This document shows, piece after piece, positions 36,826-45,053 of a DNA stretch of 64,000 bases; position 1 is the first letter of the stretch; each line of letters opens with the position of its first letter. Where the stretch lies: the NCBI RefSeq assembly GCF_014332515.1, contig NZ_VFSD01000006.1, positions 1 through 64,000 of the forward strand, in the 5' to 3' direction. The DNA comes from Pontibacter beigongshangensis. Lineage in GTDB: Bacteria; Bacteroidota; Bacteroidia; Cytophagales; Hymenobacteraceae. Below the pieces are notes generated by a model that was given only the letters and a program-made list of their open reading frames with translations, was not told where the DNA came from and did no database searches. The position numbers were made by a program, and so were the translations under genes.

Positions 36826-37477
36826 TGTGAGCGTAGCCCTGGACGTAGGCAAAGTTGTATCTATTATTGGCCCGAACGGAGCAGGCAAAACCACCATGAG
36901 TAAATGCATACTCGGCATGGTGCTGCCCGATAGCGGGGATATTCTGATGAATGGCGATAGTGTGCTGAACAAGCATGCCTACCGCAGTCAGATAGGCTAC
37001 ATGCCGCAGATTGGCCGCTACCCCGAAAACATGAAAGTGCGCCAGGTGATCGAGATGATCCGCGACATACGCCTGGATGTGAAGGAGGTGGACGAGGAAC
37101 TGATTGGCCTGTATGGGCTGCAGGAGATGTACAACAAGCGCATGGGCGCCCTGTCGGGCGGCAACAAGCAGAAGGTAAGCGCTGCCCTGGCCTTTCTGTT
37201 CAACCCCAAAGTGCTTATACTCGATGAGCCCACCGCCGGCCTGGACCCCATCTCGGCCGAGATCCTGAAATGCAAAATCCTGAAAGAGAAAAAGAACGGC
37301 AAGCTGATTATGATCACCTCCCATATTATGAGCGAGATAGAGGAAGTAGCCGATGAGGTGCTGTGCCTGATGGACGGAAAGGTGAAGTTCCACGAAACTA
37401 TCACCGGCCTGAAGCAGCAGACAAACGAGGAGCGCCTGAGCCGGGCCATTGCCAAAATTATGAATGAGGAGGACTAA
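36770..37477 (+). CDS. nosF: NosF ABC transporter ATPase
   Basis: Cytoplasmic ATPase of the NosDFY complex. The 235 residues show Walker A GPNGAGKTT, the Q-loop YMPQIG, signature LSGGNKQKV and Walker B ILDEPTAGLDP. The start is inside the end of nosD, supported by the family-typical MIKIENLYKSYG. Three bases precede nosY. Confidence 0.95.
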   Translation: MIKIENLYKSYGKLQVLNNVSVALDVGKVVSIIGPNGAGKTTMSKCILGMVLPDSGDILMNGDSVLNKHAYRSQIGYMPQIGRYPENMKVRQVIEMIRDIRLDVKEVDEELIGLYGLQEMYNKRMGALSGGNKQKVSAALAFLFNPKVLILDEPTAGLDPISAEILKCKILKEKKNGKLIMITSHIMSEIEEVADEVLCLMDGKVKFHETITGLKQQTNEERLSRAIAKIMNEED

Positions 37478-37480
37478 ACC

Positions 37481-38248
37481 ATGAGCAAGATCATAAAATA
37501 TGTGCTCTACGACATCGTAAGGAGCAAAATCGTAATTGCCTACACGCTGTTTCTGCTGCTGCTCTCGGTGGGGCTGTTTAACCTGGGCGGCAGCCCCGAC
37601 AAAGGCTTGCTCAGCCTGCTGAACCTGGTGCTGCTTACGGTGCCGCTTATCAGCATTGTGTTCGGCACCACACATTTCTACAACTCTTATGAGTTTATAG
37701 AGCTGCTGGTGGCGCAGCCGATCAACCGCACAAAAATACTGATGAGCGAGTACCTGGGAGTGGCCCTGTCGCTTTCGGCTGCTTTCCTGATCGGGGTGGG
37801 GGTGCCGGTGCTACTGTTCAATGCCAGTGCCACCGGTCTGTACCTGGTGCTGACAGGCGTTTTTATCACTTTCATATTCGTGGCGATGGCCTTCCTGGCC
37901 TCCGTGATTACCCGCGACAAGGCCAAAGGCATCGGCATTGCCTTGCTGTTGTGGTTTTACTTCGCCCTGATTTATGACGGTATCGTGCTGTTTATCCTCT
38001 ACACCTTCGGTGATTACCCGCTCGAGTATGCCACCCTGGTGCTGACTGCCCTTAACCCCATAGATCTGGGCAGGATCGTAGTGCTACTGAACCTCGATGT
38101 GTCGGCGCTCATGGGCTACACCGGTGCCTTGTACAAAAGTATTTTTGGGAGTGGCTGGGGCGTGATGCTGTCGTTTGGGTTGCTGCTCCTGTGGGTGTTG
38201 CTGCCAGTGCTGGGCTCCAGGCGGATATTCTCGAAACGGGATTTGTAA
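37481..38248 (+). CDS. nosY: NosY ABC transporter permease
   Basis: Membrane part of NosDFY. A 255-residue protein with six predicted helices and the NosY-type opening (KYVLYDIVRSKIVIAYTLFL); FYNSYEFIELLVAQPINRTKI is a recognisable loop. Last gene of the nos cluster and followed by a terminator. Confidence 0.93.
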   Translation: MSKIIKYVLYDIVRSKIVIAYTLFLLLLSVGLFNLGGSPDKGLLSLLNLVLLTVPLISIVFGTTHFYNSYEFIELLVAQPINRTKILMSEYLGVALSLSAAFLIGVGVPVLLFNASATGLYLVLTGVFITFIFVAMAFLASVITRDKAKGIGIALLLWFYFALIYDGIVLFILYTFGDYPLEYATLVLTALNPIDLGRIVVLLNLDVSALMGYTGALYKSIFGSGWGVMLSFGLLLLWVLLPVLGSRRIFSKRDL

Positions 38249-38274
38249 GAACGCAGGCAAAGGCTGATTTTTTT

Positions 38275-38318
38275 AACAAGAGCAGGAACCACGAAGGGGC
38301 GCCTGCTCTTGTTTTTTT
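38275..38318 (+). terminator. nos cluster terminator
   Basis: A 12-bp stem (AACAAGAGCAGG / CCTGCTCTTGTT) with a run of seven T, 26 bp after nosY. Confidence 0.85.
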
Positions 38319-38362
38319 CAGGTATCGGACAATTTCTGCAAAGGCCCCATTGCTGCAGCAAA

Positions 38363-38396
38363 GCTGCCGGAGGGCTGTTTTGATTAGCATAATTTG
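38363..38396 (+). repeat. composite repeat, copy 12
   Basis: GCTGCCGGAGGGC then TGTTTTGATTAGCATAATTTG; a short GCTGCAGC tract precedes it. Confidence 0.75.
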
Positions 38397-38450
38397 CCCC
38401 GGCCAGAGTTGCGCGGCCAGGTGCGTGCCCTTCAGTCCTGGGAGAAAGGT

Positions 38451-38678
38451 TTAGTCTCTGCGCTGGTCTATGGCTCCGGCTGAGGTAACTGTATCCACTT
38501 CCAGGGCACTGCTGGTATCCGACTCCAGCTCCAGCTGCGGATTGATCTCGTTTCCAGACCCTATCTCCACGTTTTCATCGGTTGTGGTGGCCTCCCGGTT
38601 TGTGTCGGTGCGGTTGCCGTCAGAATTTCCGCAGGCAAAGGCAAAGGTGGCCAGCAATAAAAATAGTAGCTGTTTCAT
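38451..38678 (-). CDS. small acidic lipoprotein, hypothetical
   Basis: A 75-residue protein: a lipoprotein signal with Cys16 (FAFACGNS) and then a hydrophilic Thr/Asp/Glu/Ser-rich tail with no predicted fold. Not recognised. It lies alone between the nos terminator and repeat elements. Confidence 0.55.
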   Translation of the reverse strand: MKQLLFLLLATFAFACGNSDGNRTDTNREATTTDENVEIGSGNEINPQLELESDTSSALEVDTVTSAGAIDQRRD

Positions 38679-38792
38679 ATGCGTCTTTTTAGTACCAGTT
38701 TTATAAAACGCTCCTGCAGGCAGTTGGTTACGACTTTAGGTCCGAATCTAACAGACAAACCTATTAATCAGCATAAAGGGCAGCTCCTATGT

Positions 38793-38850
38793 CAGCAGCG
38801 CCAGCAGCAGCGATAAGTGCCTCTGAAGGGCCGGTTTCATTCAAATAATT
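38793..38850 (+). repeat. composite repeat, copy 13
   Basis: CAGCAG-CGC-CAGCAGCAG tract, then CCTCTGAAGGGCC and GGTTTCATTCAAATAATT (CAA variant). Confidence 0.8.
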
Positions 38851-38908
38851 ACCTGCAGAAAGGCAATAGATGATACTCCAGTAGAATTAATTGCGTGCCT
38901 ATAGCCGG

Positions 38909-39014
38909 TGACTTCACTTTCCGGAACCATACATAGCATCACCTTGAGAAAAACGATACACGTATCATCCCATTTAATTAGCTGTACAAAAGGTGAAACA
39001 AGTTGCTGTCTATC
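38909..39014 (+). repeat. MITE-like family D, copy 1 (degenerate)
   Basis: Shares TGACTTCACTTTCCGGAA, GCATCACCTTGAGAAAAACG and AAAAGGTGAAACA with the copies at 44102-44214 and 56826-56944. Its right terminal inverted repeat is decayed. The remaining 39015-39303 DNA shows no gene. Confidence 0.6.
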
Positions 39015-39303
39015 ATCTATTCTGGGGTATCGATAGAGTTAGCCATTACCAGTTTCGCTTACCATTGCCTGGCATCAGTCCTGACTATCGAATAAATCCC
39101 AGCCCCTGGCTTGAGGTGCATTGTGAAAACCTACCGCAGCTACAGGGCAGATGAGGTTGCCAGGTGCATCGAATCAGAAAAAATGCCAGTAGCCCTTGCC
39201 TTAGCCTCTCGCCCACAAGATCTTTGACAGGAGGACAAGATGGGAGAGGGAGGGTGAACGTATGGAAGAGACGAAATGCGATTTAATATATAACGTATGA
39301 AAC

Positions 39304-39353
39304 AGCAAACGGCCTTGCCAGGTAAACGATGTTTCCTGACAAGGCCGTTTGCT
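39304..39353 (-). terminator. hairpin after QueD-family gene
   Basis: A 14-bp perfect outer stem (AGCAAACGGCCTTG and complement) and an inner stem CAGG-AAAC/GTTTCCTG around GAT. Positioned 28 bp after the stop of the minus-strand gene, it probably ends that transcript although its T run is short. Confidence 0.7.
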
Positions 39354-39380
39354 TGCTTACCGCTGGTCGTAATGTGTTGC

Positions 39381-39842
39381 CTACAACTCGTCAGATGCGT
39401 ACCACTCGGCAAAGGAGTTCTGGGTTTCCCAGAGCTTCAGGCTGTGGAGTTCTACGTATACGGGCAGGTAGTTCCGGAGCTTTGATTTAAAGTCGAGCAG
39501 CATTTTTTCGCAGGTGGGCTGGTAGGGCGTAAGCACCAGTTTATGGTGCAGCCGCTGTAACGTCTGCACCAACTCTGGCGGACTATCCTCCCGCAGCAGC
39601 AGCGCATGATCCACGGCATTCAGCAGGCTTTCCTGCACAACCGATTTCAGGTCATCGAAGTCCATCACCATGCCATATTTGGGATGCTGCGCATCAAATA
39701 CAGGGGTGCCGATGATGGTGACCTCCAGTTTGTAGGAGTGCCCGTGAATGTTGCGGCAGGCGCCGTCATAATTTTGCAACATATGGGCCGCCTCAAACGT
39801 GAAGAGGCGGGTCAGTCTGATCTTGCTTCTGGTTAGACTCAT
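39381..39842 (-). CDS. 6-pyruvoyltetrahydropterin synthase / QueD family protein
   Basis: A 153-residue T-fold enzyme. Zinc ligands are visible as His20 (FEAAH) and His33/His35 (NIHGH), with Cys29 (GACR) as the likely catalytic cysteine and a C-terminal LWET Glu for pterin anchoring. Family members act in queuosine or pterin synthesis. No other queuosine gene is near; instead it starts five bases before the end of the large flavoprotein-like gene upstream, so the two probably work together. The specific substrate is unknown. Confidence 0.85.
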   Translation of the reverse strand: MSLTRSKIRLTRLFTFEAAHMLQNYDGACRNIHGHSYKLEVTIIGTPVFDAQHPKYGMVMDFDDLKSVVQESLLNAVDHALLLREDSPPELVQTLQRLHHKLVLTPYQPTCEKMLLDFKSKLRNYLPVYVELHSLKLWETQNSFAEWYASDEL

Positions 39843-39846
39843 CTTT

Positions 39847-41661
39847 TTAAACAGCTGGTACTTTTTCTAAACGTGCCAGTATTAACTGGTTTTCTGCTTC
39901 CAATAATTCATCGAGCATGATCACGCGCCGCTCCAGTTCCTCCTTGTAAAGTTCCGGCAACTTTTCTTTATAGTACTGGATGCCCTGCTGCAGATTGTCC
40001 CAGAAGTTCTGCAGGTATTTGTATTGCTTATCGGTCAGCGTTTCCAGCTGCTCAGTTTTCTTGTTCTTCCAGTAGTCCACATACATTTTCAGCTCGTTAA
40101 TGAACATGTGGGGGCGGTGGCTTTTATTGAGCGCGTTAAATCTTCCATAAATATGGTCTACCATTTCCTGCAGTTTGAACACCCCAGAGAAATAAGCCAG
40201 GTTAGGGCCGGGGCAAATGGTAACAGCTTTTACTGCGGCCTTCTTGCTGTCGGTGAAAACCTGCGTGCCCGAATTTGCCAGCCCGTCGCAGAGGCATTCC
40301 TTGGCCAGCACCTTCTGCTCCTCGGCCTGGTATACCTCTGGCGCCAGGTCTTGGGCCTGCAGCTGCTCCAGTTTGCGGCGCTGGTATTTGCGCGAGGCCG
40401 TGCAGATGGGTTCGTCTGTAAACTCGGTGTTCGACACCAGGTGCTTCTTAATGCAGGGGCTGCCCGGCTTGCCACGGTCTATCCTGAAATTTTTCAGTTG
40501 CTCACTTGAGGTGTTGCGCAAGGCATTAAAAGGCACGCCAAGCGGGGAGATCGGGCTCAGGTACAGGTCTTCTTGTCTGGCGTTTACCAGCTGCTGCAGT
40601 GTTTCTTCATCTACCGTAGTCGCCTCCGGCACCAGCAGGAAGGGAGTACCCCAGCCAGTTGCGTCCATGCCATAATGCTCCAGCAGGAAGTTGTGCTCCT
40701 GGGCTGTGCCGATACCGCCCTGCACCGTTATTTTCTGCGCAGGTATCTCTATGGGAACATGCAGGCCTTTGCTGGCCATGGCTGAGCTGAACAGGCTGTA
40801 AAGCTCCATGCGCAGCGCCTCCCGGTTTTGCTTAAACTCCTCCAGTATAGGCCCTATCAGGTAGCCATCGGTGGCAAAGGCATGGCCGCCACAGTTCAGC
40901 CCCGACTCGATGCGGAATTCAGACACCCATAATCCTTTTTTTGCCAGAATCTTGCCCTGCACCATGGCAGACCGGTAATCGCTTACTTTTATGATGATTT
41001 TTTTCTGGAACACACCCGCCGTGTTGGGCAGGAAGCACGGAAACTGATCTATGTAGGCAAACAGGCGCATGTTCATGCCTGCCGAAAAAACCACAGAAGA
41101 CTTTACGGTGCTGTTGGCAAAGCCGCGCAGAGCCGCCAGTGCATCAGAGTATTCCTGGGGTAGCAGCTCACCGTTTTTGTTGTAGTTGGCGCGATCGAGC
41201 TTGGTCATTATGTTCACGTCGATACAGCCCGGCACCAGGGCGGTGCGCAGCTCCTCCTGCAGCATTTTCTGCAACCACGGAAAACTGGTTTGCTCCATTT
41301 GCCGGTACAGCGCTTTGAGCGGAGAGCTTTCGGGCAGTAAGGCAAAGTATTTTGTAATCTGGCTGTCTGGCGTAAACTCCTCCTGCCGCAGTTCCTCCAT
41401 CTGTATTTTTACCACCTGATCCACCAGATCGAGGCAGGCCGTAATGCGGCGTGCTCTGTAATCTTCTTCTTTATCGGTGATGGGCGTATAAGGCAACTTA
41501 TACTGCTGGCTATAGTAAGATCGCATCTGTTCAAGCAAGGCGTCGTCGCTCAGCGAGAGCACCGAAGAAATGCCAAAACGGGCTACTTTAAGAGGAGAGT
41601 CTACTGAGAAGGACAGCCCCATAACTGGAATGTGGAAATCGTGCGGAGAGGTATGTAACAT
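39847..41661 (-). CDS. uncharacterised FMN-barrel-like protein with Cys motifs
   Basis: A 604-residue cytoplasmic protein that I cannot name. About residues 10-350 look like a TIM barrel of the nitronate monooxygenase/FabK/PfaD type: MGLSFSVDSPLKVARFG at the start, NCGGHAFATDG in the middle and a phosphate-binding loop QGGIGTAQE near residue 315 followed by GWGTPFLL. After the barrel, cysteines in GSPCIKK, EPICTAS, KECLCDG and TICPGPN (about residues 400-480) could bind an Fe-S cluster or zinc. The C-terminal ~110 residues are charged and helical. Preceded by a regulatory box and coupled to the QueD-family gene. It may be a redox enzyme for anaerobic or NO-exposed life; inference. Confidence 0.65.
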   Translation of the reverse strand: MLHTSPHDFHIPVMGLSFSVDSPLKVARFGISSVLSLSDDALLEQMRSYYSQQYKLPYTPITDKEEDYRARRITACLDLVDQVVKIQMEELRQEEFTPDSQITKYFALLPESSPLKALYRQMEQTSFPWLQKMLQEELRTALVPGCIDVNIMTKLDRANYNKNGELLPQEYSDALAALRGFANSTVKSSVVFSAGMNMRLFAYIDQFPCFLPNTAGVFQKKIIIKVSDYRSAMVQGKILAKKGLWVSEFRIESGLNCGGHAFATDGYLIGPILEEFKQNREALRMELYSLFSSAMASKGLHVPIEIPAQKITVQGGIGTAQEHNFLLEHYGMDATGWGTPFLLVPEATTVDEETLQQLVNARQEDLYLSPISPLGVPFNALRNTSSEQLKNFRIDRGKPGSPCIKKHLVSNTEFTDEPICTASRKYQRRKLEQLQAQDLAPEVYQAEEQKVLAKECLCDGLANSGTQVFTDSKKAAVKAVTICPGPNLAYFSGVFKLQEMVDHIYGRFNALNKSHRPHMFINELKMYVDYWKNKKTEQLETLTDKQYKYLQNFWDNLQQGIQYYKEKLPELYKEELERRVIMLDELLEAENQLILARLEKVPAV

Positions 41662-41813
41662 TGGTTTGTGCGTTTTACTTAAAATAGTTGATGATGTTTA
41701 GTAAGTCTGCTTATTTTTCGATCGTGTGCCAACTGGAGTTTCCGGCCTGAAACAGTGCCTGTAAAAAAAGAAAAGCACCCTGCCCGGAACGCAGGTCCAG
41801 TCTTTAAACAGTT

Positions 41814-41878
41814 GCAAGGTAAGGCAGATATATAGTGGCTGGTATGAGTAGCGTCAGTTGAAAATATGACATCGGTCA
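41814..41878 (-). promoter_or_regulatory. FMN-barrel gene promoter with CRP/FNR-type box
   Basis: Box TGACATCGGTCA at 41867-41878 inside a longer palindrome (ATATGAC-ATCG-GTCATAT). On the minus strand TACCTTGC (41821 down to 41814), a partial -7 match, starts 51.5 bp from the box centre. Confidence 0.5.
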
Positions 41879-41937
41879 TATTCCATATCCTGCTGCTCAC
41901 GGCCCGGGATAAAATGGGGAAGTGGGCTGTAAATGAC

Positions 41938-41980
41938 TGACTTAGGTCATTGGAGGGCGATGTTCTTAGGGCTAATATTG
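41938..41980 (+). promoter_or_regulatory. 42090 operon promoter with CRP/FNR-type box
   Basis: Box TGACTTAGGTCA at 41938-41949; TAATATTG at 41973-41980, one base off TAnnTTTG, begins 29.5 bp from the box centre. The divergent pair of boxes lies 71 bp apart in a 428-bp intergenic region otherwise without features. Confidence 0.6.
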
Positions 41981-42089
41981 CATGCTGAAACAGGTGGGGC
42001 AACACTGCTAAACAGGAAGAAGAATGTCAGCAGGTAGCCAGTGACCCTAACGGTGTTCAGAAGATGTTCAACCTAAATGTATCGACCTC

Positions 42090-42530
42090 ATGAAAGCTAT
42101 ATGTGTCCTTTTGCTTATTGCTGTACTAACTTTTTCCTGCACACACCGCCCAGAGCCTGACCTGCATCGCGAAATAGTGCACACCGTAAAAGCTGACCTG
42201 ACTCTGAACCTGGGAGATCGCTGGCAGGCAGATTTGGCAACCAACCAGAACATACGTGCCATGCAGCGGCTGGTGCAGGTGCATATGCTGCAACCTGACA
42301 TAAACACGCCGGAAGCCAACCTGGTGCTAAGCAAAACGCTTCAGGGAGAGCTGAAAAATATATTTGCCACCTGCACCATGGATGGACCCGCTCATAGCAT
42401 GCTGCATGCCTACCTTACCCCATTGGTGGAGGATGTAGAACAGCTGGAGGCAAAAGAGCTGAAAGAGGCGCTTGCCGCCCGCGACCGCATTTCTGCGCAG
42501 TTGGAATTGTATAACACTTATTTTAAATAA
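42090..42530 (+). CDS. hypothetical lipoprotein
   Basis: A 146-residue protein with a lipoprotein signal (Cys17 in LTFSC) and a helical domain. The lone TCTMDGPAHSMLHAYL segment has Cys, Met and His residues that could bind a metal or heme. It overlaps the start of the oxidase-like membrane gene by one base (TAATG), so the two are co-translated. Function unknown; a periplasmic helper for its neighbour is plausible. Confidence 0.7.
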   Translation: MKAICVLLLIAVLTFSCTHRPEPDLHREIVHTVKADLTLNLGDRWQADLATNQNIRAMQRLVQVHMLQPDINTPEANLVLSKTLQGELKNIFATCTMDGPAHSMLHAYLTPLVEDVEQLEAKELKEALAARDRISAQLELYNTYFK

Positions 42531-43819
42531 TGTATAGGATAAAGGCCCTCGTCAGGCGTAAAGAGCAGTGGCATGGCACGCTGGTGCGGGCACGGGTAGC
42601 CCTGGGCTATTTTGTGCTGGTAGGGGCGCTGGGGCTGCTGCTGCGCTGGCAGGTAGTACATCCTGTTGAAGGATTAAACTACAAGTATTTTTTGCATGCC
42701 CACTCCCATGTGGCTCTGTTGGGCTGGCTTTACTGTGCCCTTTTTGCGGCGCTGCTCTACGCTTACCCCCCGAGTACTGTTAAGCAGCGGAAGTTGTTTA
42801 AATGGCAGTTCCTGGTTACGCTACTAGCCGTGAACGGTATGCTGCTGAGCTTTCCGGTGCAGGGCTATGCCCTCTTTTCCATCACGTTCTCCACGCTGCA
42901 TATCCTGGTAAGCTACTGGTTCGCCTGGAGCTTCTGGAAGCATGTACGGCACGATAATAATCTCTGGCAGAAGCACAGCATATCGCTGCGGTTTATTGGC
43001 CTGAGTTTGCTGTTCATGGTGTTGTCGAGCATCGGCCCCTGGGCCATGGGGCCAATTATGGCTACCGGCGGAACAGGCAGTGAGCTTTATTTCTCGGCCA
43101 TTTATTTCTACCTGCATTTCCAGTACAATGGCTGGTTTGCCTTTGCGGTGCTCGGGCTGTTTTTCTGGTTGCTCGATCAGAAACGGATCCCGTATAGCCA
43201 GGTGCAGGCAACGCGTATGCTCTGGCTCCTGGGAGTAGCCTGTGTGCCTGCCGTGGTGCTGTCTTTCTTGTGGACGAAGCCTGCGGCTGTCTGGTACTGG
43301 GTTGGAGGGGCCGCTGCAGCGCTGCAGGTGTTCGCCCTGGTGCTGTTCCTGAAGCTGCTGTGGGACATAAGGGGTGAGCTCTTGCACCATTTTTCGACCT
43401 GGGTTAGAGGTCTGTTCGGGCTGGCGCTCTTCTGCCTGTCAGTAAAGCTTGTTATGCAAATGGCCTCTGCTTTCCCGGCAGTGGCCGATCTGGCTTACCA
43501 GGTGCGCTATTTTATTATTGGCTACCTGCACCTGAGCCTGCTGGGGTTTGCCTCTGTTTTTATGCTGGGCTTTTTCCTGCACCAGAAGCTGTACAGGCTA
43601 GGCCGGTATGCAAAGCTTGGACTAAGTTTGCTTCTTCTGTTTTTCCTGATAACCGAGGCGCTCTTGTTTCTGCAGGGCACCCTGCTATGGCTGCAGTTGC
43701 CGGCGCTACCAGACTTTAACCTGATCATGTTTCTGATGAGCATCGGCATGCCAGCAGGCCTGCTGCTGGTCTTCTTCAGCCAGAAAGGTCTAGGGCGATC
43801 CTGCCAAAAGACAGACTGA
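42530..43819 (+). CDS. orphan heme-copper-oxidase-like membrane protein (subunit I-like)
   Basis: A 429-residue protein with about 12 membrane helices. HAHSHVALLGW near residue 62, IYFYLHFQYNGWFAF near 190 and IGYLHLSLLGFASVFML near 325 resemble His-bearing helices of CcoN/NorB subunits, as in the NnrS-like and cbb3-subunit-I-like proteins linked to NO metabolism. No partner oxidase subunit is encoded. A second protein of this type is at 51505-52812. A role in NO resistance or heme/copper handling is inferred from context. Confidence 0.75.
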   Translation: MYRIKALVRRKEQWHGTLVRARVALGYFVLVGALGLLLRWQVVHPVEGLNYKYFLHAHSHVALLGWLYCALFAALLYAYPPSTVKQRKLFKWQFLVTLLAVNGMLLSFPVQGYALFSITFSTLHILVSYWFAWSFWKHVRHDNNLWQKHSISLRFIGLSLLFMVLSSIGPWAMGPIMATGGTGSELYFSAIYFYLHFQYNGWFAFAVLGLFFWLLDQKRIPYSQVQATRMLWLLGVACVPAVVLSFLWTKPAAVWYWVGGAAAALQVFALVLFLKLLWDIRGELLHHFSTWVRGLFGLALFCLSVKLVMQMASAFPAVADLAYQVRYFIIGYLHLSLLGFASVFMLGFFLHQKLYRLGRYAKLGLSLLLLFFLITEALLFLQGTLLWLQLPALPDFNLIMFLMSIGMPAGLLLVFFSQKGLGRSCQKTD

Positions 43820-43853
43820 TCAGAAAATAAAAATTAGAAATTTGAAATTATGG

Positions 43854-43903
43854 TGGCGCGAGCGTCCTCGCTCGTGACTGCTTTTCCGCAGCTCCTGGCC
43901 GAT
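43854..43903 (+). repeat. REP-like double hairpin, copy 2
   Basis: GGCGCGAGCGTCCTCGCTCG and a following GC-rich tract (CTCCTGGCCG) match the element at 17067-17116. Confidence 0.55.
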
Positions 43904-43990
43904 TTGAAATTCCTGTGCCGCCACGTAAATTTTCTGCCAATAAAGTTGGATCAGCACTAACCTGTGGTGAGGAAGGAGGTCAGATCTGAT

Positions 43991-44023
43991 GAATTATTCA
44001 AATAAAAAATGACCTCCGGAGTT
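43991..44023 (-). repeat. composite repeat, copy 14
   Basis: Plus strand reads GAATTATTCAAATAAAAAAT then GACCTCCGGAGTTC. No CAG tract. Confidence 0.75.
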
Positions 44024-44101
44024 CTTTGCCGCTCCTGATGCCGCCCCGGCTCCAGGTGAGCTGTATTGTAGCGTATGTACTTAGGTTCGCTATGTAGACT
44101 G

Positions 44102-44214
44102 CGACTTAACTTTCCGGAACTATTCTTGGCATCACCATGAGAGAAACGACGCACGTATCACTACATTTTTATAATGAGTATAAAAGGTGAAACATGTTCC
44201 GGTAAGTTGTGTAG
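44102..44214 (+). repeat. MITE-like family D, copy 2
   Basis: Imperfect terminal inverted repeats (CGACTTAACTTTCCGGAAC and GTTCCGGTAAGTTGTGTAG) enclose about 75 bp with GGCATCACCATGAGAGAAAC. Ends four bases before the stop codon of the truncated hemoglobin gene. Confidence 0.7.
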
Positions 44215-44218
44215 CTGA

Positions 44219-44632
44219 CTATAGAATGGCTCCCCGGTTATTTTTGAAATAGGCGATTTTGTGGGCAAACATTTCGGCCATTTTCTCAGCACGCCACTTG
44301 GCCTCTGCTGCTTTTTCACCGGTAAATAGCTCGTCTACCGTCTTGTTAAAGATGCGGAGCCAGCGCTCGAAGTGCTCGTCGCCCACCGGTAACCTGATGT
44401 GTTTGGTGCCCGGGCTGCCCTGGTAGGTGCGTTCATCGAGCAGCACGGTTTGCCAGAACCGGTACATCGTATCCAGGTGCCTTGCCCAGTTATCCCCGAT
44501 CTTCTCGTCAAATACAGGGCCCAGCAACTTGTCCTGCCGTACTCTTGTGTAGAAGATGTCTACCAGTTCCTTAATGTCTTCTAAACTGTAAATGTCTCTG
44601 CTTTCCGGGTTCTTTTCTGTCATGGCTTCCAT
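44219..44632 (-). CDS. group III truncated hemoglobin
   Basis: A 137-residue 2-on-2 globin that binds O2 or NO. DEHFERWLRIF contains the likely proximal His, and HLDTMYRFWQTVLL and PGTKHIRLPVG fit the group III pattern. Group III globins are often tied to microaerobic or NO-stress regulons. The first ATG (44632) and one three codons in (44623) are both possible. No regulatory box was seen upstream, unlike its neighbours. Confidence 0.9.
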   Translation of the reverse strand: MEAMTEKNPESRDIYSLEDIKELVDIFYTRVRQDKLLGPVFDEKIGDNWARHLDTMYRFWQTVLLDERTYQGSPGTKHIRLPVGDEHFERWLRIFNKTVDELFTGEKAAEAKWRAEKMAEMFAHKIAYFKNNRGAIL

Positions 44633-44842
44633 CTGTTTTATTTTGTGTATACGTAAAACTTTGCATCCCCTGCGCTTTCCTTCGCTTCCCCGGCAGTTTA
44701 ACTAAATGCCGGAGGAGCAAAGGAAAGCCGCCAAGGGCGCAAAGAATAATGGTTTGTATGACGAATCCTCCGGAGGGATTTCTAACCTGCTTTGTGTGAA
44801 CCAGGCTTTACGACATGTAAAAATATGAATAAGAGCAGCCAG

Positions 44843-44937
44843 ACTCTCGCAGTGTGTGCAGCTCCTGCGAGAGTCTGAGGGAAGAGTAGCAGCTCTCCCA
44901 AAAGAAACACTCGCAGGAGCTGCGCACACTGCGAGGT
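44843..44937 (-). repeat. palindromic MITE-like element, copy 2
   Basis: Inverted copy of the element at 16942-17034: the ~30-bp arms keep CGCAGTGTGTGCAGCTCCTG and its complement, and the centre keeps AGCTCTCCCAA in reverse orientation. The 44633-44842 DNA before it has no gene; a lone CCTCCGGAGGG at 44766 is a partial composite repeat. Confidence 0.8.
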
Positions 44938-44947
44938 TTGAGCCAAA

Positions 44948-45000
44948 CCAAATTATTCTAATGAAATTGGCCCTCCGGAAGCGCTGCTACTGCTGCTGCT
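44948..45000 (-). repeat. composite repeat, copy 15
   Basis: Plus strand: CCAAATTATTCTAATGAAAT, then TGGCCCTCCGGAAGC and a CTGCTACTGCTGCTGCT tract. Lies 11 bp from the palindromic element and 54 bp after the nrdJ stop. Confidence 0.85.
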
Positions 45001-45053
45001 CATATTTCTACATCTCCAAATCTCCAAATTTTCAAATTCTGAAAAAGAAGACT

